DNA of 64,000 bases from Ambrosia x helenae (taxonomy: Eukaryota; Streptophyta; Magnoliopsida; Asterales; Asteraceae): NCBI GenBank assembly GCA_030844895.1, contig CM061228.1, forward strand, positions 135,885,068-135,949,067, read 5' to 3'. The notes beneath the pieces were generated by a model. The model was not told the origin of the DNA. It did no database searches and saw only the letters and a program-made list of their open reading frames with translations. Both the position numbers and the translations under genes were made by a program. Below, piece by piece: positions 55,420 through 64,000 of the stretch. Position 1 is the first letter of the stretch; every line of letters begins with the position of its first letter.

Positions 55420-57930
55420 AACATACAAATTATAAAACCTCAACACATCCTTATAGTAAATAATCGTAATATAGAAAGCACAAAAAAGTACACTTTAATA
55501 AATATTATGGGTAAATATGTATACTTTACCAGAAAAAAAAGTCTTACCATATATGCCAACCCCATCCTTGGAGAAGCCTAATGCTCTAAAGACTAAATCA
55601 CTAAAGAAAGTTGATAAAAAGTTGAAAACATATATCTATGCGATCATATTTTAGTATTTGACCTACAAAAAAGTAGAGAATTAATTAATTAACTTCATGA
55701 TAGGTTTTTGCCGGATGAGAAAGTGTATTCTTAGGTTCCTCCACTGCAACGAAAATGGAAAAGCTTTACGCGTCTATTACTTTTCCTATTAATTAAGCCA
55801 TTTCCAATTATCCTAGCTTAATCCCAAACATATTTGGTATACACAAATAAACAAATTTAGTATACAAAAAACTCTAATCAAGTGGGAAACGATTATATAT
55901 TCTCATTCTCATATCATTGTTGAGTAGCTTATTACACGTTCGCCCTCTAATTCGGTATATTAGATAATTGAAATAATAGAGAATTTGTAGCCAAACTAAC
56001 AAAAAACTAAAAATAATTAGGTGCTTTGATATATGTAGATACACACATGCATATGGGAGAACAATTTTGATCTTCAATTTGTTAATATGTTCATCGATCC
56101 TGTTATTCCATTGAATTACTGATCATTATAAGGACATAAAAACATTGAACACGTCTGTTGATTCTATTAAAAAATGAGTTTGAACTTCAAATATATAGAA
56201 ACTAACACTTTTAGATTTATATGGTCGCAAATCACCTGCTTTTTATTTATAGGCTGTCTAGGAAATTAATAAAAATTTCTAGGACAATTTTGAAACATGT
56301 TTGATTTATACACACTTTCACAGTTCGCTACTTCGGGTAACTTCTGACGAACTCACGCAGCCGAGTTATTTAAGAAAGGGTTTTTTTTTTTTTTTTTTTT
56401 TTGGTCTTGTAATTATGAAAGAAAAATAATTAAAAATGAAACTTAATTAGTTTTCATAAAAATTTATATTGGAATTCTATAAATAGCTAAAACAAGATGG
56501 TATATTCTAATTTTTAAAATAATTTAAAATCTACAAGTTAACTAGAGAAAATGTAATTTTAATGTTTAAAACAGAAAAAGAAGAAAAATAGTCTTTGAAA
56601 AGGGAAAAACCTATATATTTAGATTTTTTTTAAGAAAATGTGTCAGAAATTTCTGTTTGTTAGAAAATGTGTTATTTTCTAGCAAAAAGCATAAGTGAAT
56701 TTGACGAGTTTGCTACCCTAGATAGCGAATTGCCTTGAAACCAAATATGTTTATAACTTTTATCAATATCCTAAACCATCTCGAAATTAAAAAAATGTCA
56801 ATCACCAAGAATTTACATAATTTATCTCACTATAAATCAAGGTTGCAAAGGAAATATGTTGATTACATCAAGTCCAGGATTCAAGAATTTAGTTCTAGTG
56901 CCAATGAGAAGTATAACAAGCTAGAGGGATATATATTGTAGTATTGTACATGATCTTGGGTGCTCTTTTTGTCTATTACTTTAACTAGGAACTAGCTCAA
57001 TACAAGGTTAGTTGCTAATATACAACTTCTCATTCACTAAAGAAAATGGCCACCGGCGCATTAATACAAATATCCACTTATGCTTAAGATATATTTGATT
57101 GATCATCATCCGTACGAATTTTTTAAATATTTATGTTTGCTCTAAGTGGAGGTGAGGTATTTTATTTATTTATTTTCCCTATAAGGGTGGAGGGTGCATC
57201 TATCATCCCATCACGCATTTCATCACACCATTACTAAATTACCTAGCACCATCCATCACATTCATCACTAAATCATTCATCAATAATCATAAAAAACCCA
57301 ACCAATCACAAAATTTCACCTCATCCTCAAACAAACCACCAATCTCACCATCAGTGCAATGTATATCATGGTGATACACATCACCACCGTGAAGCTACCG
57401 CATGCGTCAGTGTTTTACGGTCATCACGATCGTGATGAATCATTTCACAGGGGCGCCCTGTGCACCCCAAGCAACAAAACTATATTGAAAGTGTTCTTTT
57501 TCTTTTTACTAAATTATCATAATAGAGTTTAAAGCACTAGAAACTATATATGTTGATAAAAACCAAAAGTGAAGAGTTCAGATGAGAATAAATTTTTTTG
57601 TAAGAAGGAAAAAAAGAAATTTAAAACCAATAGTAATCTTTTTGTATTTAATGTTAAATAAATGAAATCATCATTCTTTTTCAAATATATATCTTTAAAG
57701 CAAAGATAATTTATAGTGAAGGATAAATTTCGATATGCGTAGAATAAATATAGGATGAATTTCTACATGTGTAGGATAAACCTAATGATAATTTCGATAT
57801 ATGTAGGATAAAAGTATAATAATTTCGATGTGTGTAAGGTGAGTTTTGATATGTGTATGACAAGTTTGAGGTGTGTAAAATAAAATATTTAAAACTAATT
57901 AATTGGATAATTAGGCTATATGTAATCGAA
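55420..57930. other. AT-rich, no gene seen
   Basis: About 2.5 kb with T runs (56380-56402). At 57184-57475 a MITE-like block (GGGTGGAGGGTGCATC...TGTGCACCCC) has many ATCATCAC words similar to 20490-20680. Short frames, for example at 55874-56077 and 56735-56941, have no recognisable homology. Confidence 0.4.
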
Positions 57931-58151
57931 ACCGAATTTGGGTGTTATTGGGCAAATCCAAGCTCCCACCATAATCTTACACCGCCCACTACAAGTTTTT
58001 GGGGGCGTTTTTTGCCCTCTATAAAAATTTCCACAGAGTTTTTTTTATTAGATGGGCCAATGATATGCAAGTTTTTTTGATGGATCAGTGATATGCAAGC
58101 CCCAATGATTGGATGGGCTTGGAATTTTTCACTTTACCATTACACATGGTC
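57931..58151. mobile_element. Harbinger-type MITE, right end clear
   Basis: The right end is CCATTACACATGGTC followed by TTA, identical in type to the GACCATGTGTAATGG end at 48774. The left end (about GGGTGTTATTGGGC) is worn and approximate. Confidence 0.45.
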
Positions 58152-58242
58152 TTAATGTAAAATGAGTTAAATTATTTAATGTTATTTATTCTTTTTCTTC
58201 TCAAATTAATTTTTTTTCTCAAATGATACTCCCACGAGACCA

Positions 58243-58572
58243 GGGATGAGATCATTTGAGAACTCATTTGAGTTGTGAAAAACATGAGAACTCACTTTGT
58301 AGCCACATACTTATTTTATTCAATAAGGAATGTGTGGTTGTAAATTAAACCATAATAAAATATTGAATAAAATATTAATTTAGTTACATAGGAGCAAAAT
58401 TTTTTTACACCGATGTAAAAACGTCGTAAATAATTTTTTTTCATTTTTTTTACGTGGGGGTTTAGGCGTTTTGACACCTGTGTGTAAAAAATAATTTTAA
58501 ATTCACATTTTACGCCGAGTTCTCACGAGTTATCGCAACTCAAATGATCGAGTTCTCATTTGATCCGAATCC
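58243..58572. repeat. Inverted repeat with TTTGAGAACTC arms
   Basis: GATCATTTGAGAACTCATTTGAGTTG and, from the right, GATCAAATGAGAACTCGATCATTTGAGTTG-like arms enclose ~330 bp. No TSD recognised. Probably a MITE. Confidence 0.45.
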
Positions 58573-58595
58573 TATGTGTATATATATATATATAT

Positions 58596-58660
58596 ATATA
58601 CTATCTTATAATACATTTTACAAGGATATCTTAAAATTTATGTTTTACAAGCATAATTCC
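58596..58660 (+). mobile_element. Helitron-like 5' segment interrupted by a Harbinger-type element
   Basis: ACTATCTTATAATACATTTTAC...TTTTACAAGCATAATTCC parallels the start of the small Helitron at 59984-60120. After the Harbinger-type insertion the parallel resumes (59638 onward, CACACAATGCATATGTTAATTA versus CACACAAATGCACATGTTAACTA). Confidence 0.5.
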
Positions 58661-58663
58661 TTA

Positions 58664-59634
58664 GGGCGGACGGGGCGCTACCAGAATTCGGCACGGGTAC
58701 CCCACTACCAGCACGGTAACACCGCCGCCACCCGTGCTGGTAGGGGTCCCGTGAACCGTTTTCTGGTGCTTGCTACCGTGCTGGTAACCATTAATAATAA
58801 TTGCAACGGTCTATTTTTAGTATTTATTTTATTAATTTTTTGACCGTTTGAATGAATTTAATATAAAACGGTAACAGTTTTTTAACCGTTAATTTAGTAT
58901 AAAAACAAATTCAATTTTTATCAATTGATCATCTTCAAGTTGATCACAAATGGCAAACCAAAACCCAAATCCAAATCCAATCCCGCCCCCGCTAAACCGT
59001 GTGCGACAACCAATCTGGAACTTGAAGGACGAACTCGCGTTGGTGAATAGCTATATTGCTATTCAAGAGCAAGGAGCCGAGGGAACGCAAAGTTTTTGGA
59101 AAGCGGCTCTCACAAGATTCAACCAACAAATGGGTGAAAACCATCGTCCACCGGACGTGATATATGGAAAGTTTGTATATTTAAAGTCGAAGTGCGCAGT
59201 ATTTTAACAATTATTCGTTAATGCGATGGACGCCAATCCGGGGTTACACGAAGATGAATTGATTGAAGAAGCCCGTAACCAATACCGAAACAAACACAAT
59301 GATAACTACCCGAGGGTCGAGGTTTGGAGAGCTATGAGAGGACGTTATTAAATAATGGTTTGATGTCATGTATTGATGTTATTTTATGGAATATTATGTA
59401 ATTTTATTTTATTTAGGAATGGTTTTTTTTAAGGTTTACAAACGGTTCTTTTAATTCAAACGGTCATTTCTTTTAAAAAACAGTAATTAACAAAAAAGAA
59501 AACTAAAAAATAAATATTTCAATGAAGTGAATCAGTTAAGTGTTGTCTCCAAAAAAATGATTCAGTGAAGTAAATCAGTGAAGTGATGTGGCAGTGCAGG
59601 ATTGGTTAAAATCAGTTAAAGAAAAACCATATTC
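58664..59634 (+). mobile_element. Harbinger-type non-autonomous element carrying a Myb/SANT-like gene
   Basis: Starts GGGCGGACGGGGCGCTACC after TTA (58661-58663); TTA follows again at 59635-59637. The boundary is supported by the uninterrupted Helitron relative at 59984-60120. The left end matches the MITE at 15718-16003 (GGGGATGAGGCGCTCC). The right terminal repeat is eroded. AAACGGT motifs lie on both sides of the gene. Confidence 0.6.
58950..59351 (+). pseudogene. Myb/SANT-like protein of the PIF/Harbinger type, one nonsense codon
   Basis: Starts MANQNPNPNPIPPPL, then RVRQPIWNLKDELALVNSYI, GTQSFWKAALTRFNQQMGEN, HRPPDVIYGKFVYLKSKCAV, a stop at 59205-59207, and in the same frame QLFVNAMDANPG, LHEDELIEEARNQYRNKHND and YPRVEVWRAMRGRY to the final stop. 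The trihelix/SANT layout (W..ED..L...., W..........R, K......L...C..F) is that of the Myb-like partner protein of plant PIF/Harbinger transposases, a family often mis-annotated as glutathione S-transferase T3-like. That protein binds transposon ends and helps import the transposase. A TATA box (GTATAAAAAC, 58897-58906) stands 44 bp upstream. The single TAA makes it a recent pseudogene or a read error. No transposase partner is present. Confidence 0.65.
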
Positions 59635-59983
59635 TTAAAGGGCCCCTTCAGAGTCACACAATGCATATGTTAATTACTTTTTAGGGCAAATATGTCTTTT
59701 ATACAATAACTACATATTTGCCCCCTAACGTTACTCAACCTTTTTATTTTATTTAAATAACAATTACACTTTTCACCCTTATTTTGACTAACTACCTCAC
59801 GATTTTTAAACATCCATAATTTTTTTATACGTTTATATTTTCCTAATATTATTACATCGTATAAACGAACATTTTTTTCTCTTTAATTTGAGTATAGTAT
59901 TGCTATAGTTTTTTAATTTAAAAATGATATGTTATGGTTAACTAATAACCGAAACAAAAACAAACAAAAATGAACCGAAATCA

Positions 59984-60120
59984 TCTATACTATATTATAA
60001 TACATTTTTTATTTACCTCTTAAATTCAAGTTTTACAGTATAATTGTTTAAAGTACAACACACAAATGCACATGTTAACTAAATGTTGTTTTTCGCCATA
60101 ACGCGTGGGCACCTGACTAG
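59984..60120 (+). mobile_element. Mini-Helitron of 137 bp
   Basis: Begins TCTATACTATATTATAATAC after A and ends GACTAG before T, with a GC-rich weak hairpin (GCCATAACGCGTGGGC) 8 nt before CTAG. It may equally be an internal end of a longer Helitron starting at 58596. Confidence 0.5.
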
Positions 60121-60542
60121 TATATATATATATATATATATAGGTCGATCTGAAGTTACTCAATAAATTTTAAAAGTATACATGAGGTAAAATAGTAACT
60201 AATAACAGTACATTTTTTTACGTTTTCTTTCAATAAGATTGGGCAAATTCCTGCACAAATCAGGACTCGAACTTCCAACTCCAGGATAGGAAACATGGTA
60301 AGCCTTAAAACCTCCCACCTCCACCACTCCGTTGTGGCTTCATTGGCAGAATATGTTTTGATTTAAAAAGCGAGTTACGCCCGTTGCCAGTTTTCTAACA
60401 GTGATAACCCAAAATGATTAAGCCTATAGATACCCCTGATGCTACTTTGGAGCACTAATATTAAGAAGCTCATTTAAAAAAGTTCAAAATTCAAATCGTA
60501 GTTTACTAAAGGCTCCGAATATTTGCACAAGTCCAAAATTTA
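60121..60542. other. No gene; tRNA-like fragment near 60262-60350
   Basis: (TA)n at 60121-60142. Read on the minus strand, AGTTCGAGTCCTG near 60262-60274 resembles a B box, but no cloverleaf is evident. Confidence 0.35.
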
Positions 60543-61016
60543 TTCACACAACCCTATACGGGCCGTAGAGGCCTCTACGGCCCGTAGACCTCATTTTTTG
60601 AACATTCTACGAGCCGTAGAGGGCTCTACAGCCCGTAGGTAATCATTACCAATGATTGTATGATTGTCAATCATTGTAATGATTACCTACGGGCCGTAGA
60701 GCCCTCTACGGCCCGTAGAAGTAGTCTTATTACTTTTGACAATGAAGAAGGGAAGGATGGATGTTTATGTTTTGCCTACGGCCCTTAGAGACCTCTACGG
60801 GTCGTAGACAAAAAAAAAAAACAAAAAACGTTTGGGACGAGGTTCGATCTTGGGCACATTATCACACAAACACACACACAAGTCTTATTTCGTATATGGG
60901 GACCATCTGGGCTACCAGTTCGCTGGTTTCTATATTGGAAAAAATAAATATAAGGTAAACCAGTATTAGGCACCCTCTACGGCCCGTAGAGGCCTCTACG
61001 ACCCGTAGAGGAGTTG
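60543..61016. repeat. CTACGGGCCGTAG palindrome cluster with a 42-bp hairpin
   Basis: At least ten half-sites of CTACGGSCCGTAG, mostly as pairs joined by AGGCCT or AGGGCT (for example 60557-60590, 60970-61010). Arms 60607-60648 and 60677-60718 pair over 42 bp with two or three mismatches. The cluster lies just downstream of the Athila-like frame (minus strand), so it may be the non-coding or LTR part of that retroelement. Same core as 1625-1715. Confidence 0.75.
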
Positions 61017-61030
61017 TTTTTTTTCACATT

Positions 61031-61217
61031 TTAATTGTTTAATAAATAACCACGAGCGTAGTGAATCATCACAAACTCCGCGCCACCCGGAGCAATCAGA
61101 TAGTGGATGGCTGGATGATCCGGCTTCTTCGCCGTCTTCGCCGTACAAGCCATAGCTTTCATCGTGGGTTGACCTAATGGGCTGAAACAAATAAACAAAC
61201 TCATAAACATTAACATT

Positions 61218-61258
<41 letters not shown>

Positions 61259-61635
61259 TAATAAGAAGAAGAACAATACCTGGGCGGTAGTGGCGGAAAC
61301 TGATTCCGGTTAACATAACCGAAATAATTCCCGGCATTGCAGCGCTCGGCAATCCTGCTGATCATCCCCCCGCATGTGATGCCTCCCCGCAACTGCTTAT
61401 GGGGGAAGGAGGCAAAGAACTCGGCCATGCACCGATGCAAGGCAATCGACGTGCCGGTGAGTATGCAATACAGGTACATCAGGTCCGTCTTCGTCACCCG
61501 CTCGTTACAAGTGCACCGTGCCGTTAAGGAATAGGTAATGCAACGGTGAATGTAACGAGCCACGGGGTGACGAATGTTAGATGCCCTGTCACACCTCTCC
61601 CCCCTACACAGGATAACAATAATAATAAGTATAAT

Positions 61636-61667
<32 letters not shown>

Positions 61668-61927
61668 GTATAATAATAATAATAATAATAATAATAAGAA
61701 GAAGAAGAAGAAGAAGAAGAACAATACTTCGCACTCGGATTCCCGAACTCTGGACCACCAATGGTGGGCCACCACGCATAGAGCAAGTCATCAGGAACAC
61801 TAGTGACACCTCTAGTGTAGACATCCTGAACATTATCATTAACATTAACATTTAGAATAAGAACAAAAATAATAAGAATAAAAATAAATAATATTAATAC
61901 CTCTCCAAGCTCGTCGCTAGTGTACCA
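61031..61927 (-). CDS. Athila-ORF1-like retroelement protein, four exons, 5'-truncated
   Basis: Proposed exons on the minus strand: 61927-61901, 61825-61728, 61603-61280, 61181-61031. They total 600 nt, giving 199 residues and a stop, in frame across all junctions. Introns of 75, 124 and 98 nt begin GTATT and end TTCAG, TGTAG and TTCAG, and are filled with TTA/TTC microsatellites. Exon 2 reads DVYTRGVTSVPDDLLYAWWP; exon 3 has RHPVARYIHRCITYSL, RVTKTDLMYLYCILTG and GGMISRIAERCN; exon 4 ends HYARGYLLNN. The exon 3 pattern (I.HP..R..HR.I...., .LMYLYCILTG, ..GG...R.A) is that of plant Athila/gypsy ORF1 proteins. The function of this family is unclear (Gag-like or accessory). Upstream it is cut off by the LTR at 61950; an in-frame TAG precedes exon 1, so its 5' limit is uncertain. 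Confidence 0.5.
61205..61265. repeat. (AAT)n microsatellite within the third intron
   Basis: About 17 AAT/ATA triplets followed by AAGAAG units. Read in the coding direction it is a pyrimidine-rich tract between a GTATTG donor and a TTTGTTTCAG acceptor. Confidence 0.85.
61615..61722. repeat. (AAT)n/(AAG)n microsatellite within the second intron
   Basis: AAT repeats with two AAGTATAAT interruptions, then GAA repeats. A run-through frame on either strand is low-complexity and not a real protein. Confidence 0.85.
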
Positions 61928-61949
61928 CTAGGTGTGCGTAGCCCACTTA

Positions 61950-64000
61950 TGTAACACCCCAACCGATGGCAGAAGCATCGAGGTGTCACGTAGTGATGAT
62001 TGTTCAAAAGCTCATGGTACTAAAATGTAAATATTTGATTATTGAATATTGTTTTACAACATGTGAAAATAAATACATGACAACAAAAATAGAGATAGTT
62101 GATTGATTTAATCTAAGTCCAAAGTTCTATATGAAGCGTCAAGCAGCTTATCCTGAAACATGCACGAAAATAAATTTTGTCAACATATGATGTTGGTGAC
62201 TATTACCTAGCTTTGTACATATAGTATAAGTTTGAAAAGCGGTACATTTCATGTGTCTAGCATCACCAAGGCATTATGTAAACACATAAGTAACCAAACA
62301 AGACAAGATCAAATGTAAAGTTGGTATGGTAAAATTGATAATGAGCACCCTAACACGTGTCAAGTCTAAAAGGGCACCATAACATAAGTTATGTCTAAAT
62401 GAGCACCGTAACATAAGTTACGTCTATATGTAAAGAGCACCATAACATAAGTTATGTCTAGATGTATGATTTTGTACGTAAGCTACATTCATGTTCAAAC
62501 ATAAAACACAAAGATAAACAAGACACGTATATGAATTGTAAATGAAGAAAAATGTATGTGTAAGTGAATGTGCAAGTTTTGTATACTTGTGCATGAATCA
62601 CCCCAAAAGTGTAAAACCGAAAAAGGGGATAAGTAATACTCACTTTAGCAAGGTGTTAAGTATTGTGGAATTGAATAAGTGTAATCCAACGTTGCCAAGT
62701 ATCACCTTATGTTTAAGGTAATAAATGAGTTTGAGTCTTTCTAGTCAACAAGTATTCCTAGGGTTCCTAATTTGGGGATATGTAATCGTATAATTATTAA
62801 GTAAGTAAATCGTTAATAAATGGGAGAAATTCGGTAAATAATTTAAATAAAAGACTATTGTAGGTTTTTGATTTAGGATGATCATATTATAGGGTTTTAA
62901 GTATAAAAATAATTTTTATAAAATTATTTCCTCAAGAATTGAATATTTAGTATATTTATTTCTTTTTATCAAAGATTAAATTTTAATATCTAAAAATACT
63001 AAAATTTGATAAATTTCAAATTAAAATTTATATTTCTGTTCTAAATGAACAAAAATAATTTATGTAAAATTTTGGTATAAAAATATTGAAAAATAAATTT
63101 ATTATGATTTATTTATGATTAAAATAACAAAAATTAATTTAAAAATATTAAATAAATGGTTTTTCTGGTATAAAATTTATTTCTGAAATACTTATTGATC
63201 CACAAGTTTAAAATAATTTTTGTGGGATTTTATAAAGTCGTTTATATATTTTTATAGAATTTTAAAATTATAATTGAATAAACTTGTAATATTTATAATA
63301 TATACTAAATAAATGATTTTTTGAAAAACTAAAAATTGTATAATAAACTTTGTCATTAGATTAACATAAAATAACTTTTATAGAATTTATAAGGCACTTT
63401 TAGTATTTAAAAGCTATTTTTAAAATTATCTAAAAAGTATAAGTATAAAAGGAAACTAAAAAAAAACGTTTGCTTGTGCCAAGACTCGAACCCGAGTCAG
63501 TGGCTGGTTCAGTGTTTTAATCACAAGCCTAGACCATCTAGTCTAGACCCTGAGAACATAAACATTTGGTTTTAGAAAATTATATGGTGTGCTTGAGGTT
63601 TATCATAAATTCTTTTTAATCAAAACAAATAAAACGTGGACCCTGGAATCGAACTCATGTTCGTGAGTTTTACAACAGTACGCATACCCAGCTGATCTAG
63701 ATTAGATATGTGTTTAAATTTGTTTCAGATATGTTTTTAAACTATTACTAACAGGTATCATCTTCCCCAAATCAAATAAGAACCCTAACTTTTCTAATCA
63801 AACAAATCAACGATCAATAACCCCTGAAGTCATGGGGTTATTGATCGGACTAGAACAAGGATTAAAAAAAATGTATGAATCGTAACTTACAGATCACTCA
63901 CGAAGATTGATGATCGGTCAAACGCAAAGTCAACTGACGCCTAAATTCTTGATTAAAACGAGCGATTAGCAGAAATTGGAGGTGAGGGTTTGGTTTTCGG
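61950..64000 (-). repeat. Partial LTR related to the gag-only element, running off the window
   Basis: TGTAACACCCCAACCGATGGC at 61950 starts exactly like the LTRs at 35873 and 41647. Homology continues, with substitutions and indels, to the window end (for example AGTATTCCTAGGGTTCCTAAT, the AT-rich middle, and the tRNA-like block at 63470-63550). No PBS lies to its left, so this is an outer (left) LTR edge or a solo LTR. If it is the left LTR of an element, the target-site copy should be ACTTA (61945-61949). Clearly older or from a sister family. Two tRNA-like words on the minus strand (GACTCGAACCC, GGAATCGAACTC) are noted. Confidence 0.88.

Noticed and set aside
61219..61851. Single 210-codon minus-strand frame through the microsatellites
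   Set aside because: It contains long poly-Leu/Ile runs from TTA repeats. The spliced reading gives sensible sequence on both sides and uses good splice sites, so I prefer that.

Overview
This is a plant nuclear window, AT-rich and crowded with transposable elements. Eudicot origin is supported by a chloroplast-type pyruvate dehydrogenase E1-beta fragment, by plant-type DDB1 and SEC13 fragments with plant-type splice sites, and by Tekay-type Ty3/gypsy, Athila-like, Helitron, hAT, Mutator-like and PIF/Harbinger elements. The LTR and MITE styles recall Asteraceae, but that is an impression and no species can be named. No complete, clearly functional host gene was found. Almost everything is mobile DNA or gene pieces carried or broken by it.

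Layout, left part. 1-2483: 297-bp identical direct repeats and TACGGCCCGTA-type palindromes. 2484-3455: PDH E1-beta coding block with one frameshift. 6332-11638: a minus-strand Helitron carrying a SEC13 fragment. 11747-13988: three hAT-like elements. 15375-18589: a second minus-strand Helitron carrying a decayed 'putative gypsy type transposon' gene. 19231-20480: two hAT MITEs, the second sitting inside the target-site duplication (TSD) of the first. 21087-31628: a complete, young, minus-strand Tekay-type Ty3/gypsy element with 2,592-bp LTRs, a CGTTT TSD, an iMet primer-binding site, intact gag-pol and an apparent 79-nt intron in gag. 31839-32546: a hAT MITE with an 8-bp TSD.

Centre. 34249-45470 is a nest. 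A pair of ~415-bp inverted arms encloses a Pack-MULE (35173-44969, perfect 10-bp TSD, ~200-bp terminal inverted repeats) that captured five consecutive DDB1 exons with their introns. A gag-only LTR retrotransposon (35873-44302, TSD AGATC) then landed on a splice acceptor inside the captured gene. Its gag stops at the position where protease begins in the autonomous element, so it looks like a non-autonomous element mobilised in trans.

Right part. 45.5-53 kb holds foldback MITEs, a LINE-like pseudogene with an A/C tail, and minisatellites. 53031-55416 is a CACTA-type end followed by a degenerate minisatellite that took a MULE MITE and a Harbinger-type element with its own ORF. 58596-60120 is Helitron-like DNA interrupted by a Harbinger-type element encoding a Myb/SANT-like protein. 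60543-61016 is a palindrome cluster. 61031-61927 is an Athila-ORF1-like coding region in four exons with microsatellite-rich introns, cut off by an LTR at 61950-64000 related to the gag-only element.

The most unusual signals are: (i) a hairpin next to the polypurine tract, present three times in two elements with compensatory base changes; (ii) the gag intron; (iii) the gag-only element truncated at the gag/protease junction; (iv) the three-level nest around DDB1 exons; (v) compensated palindromes within LTRs.
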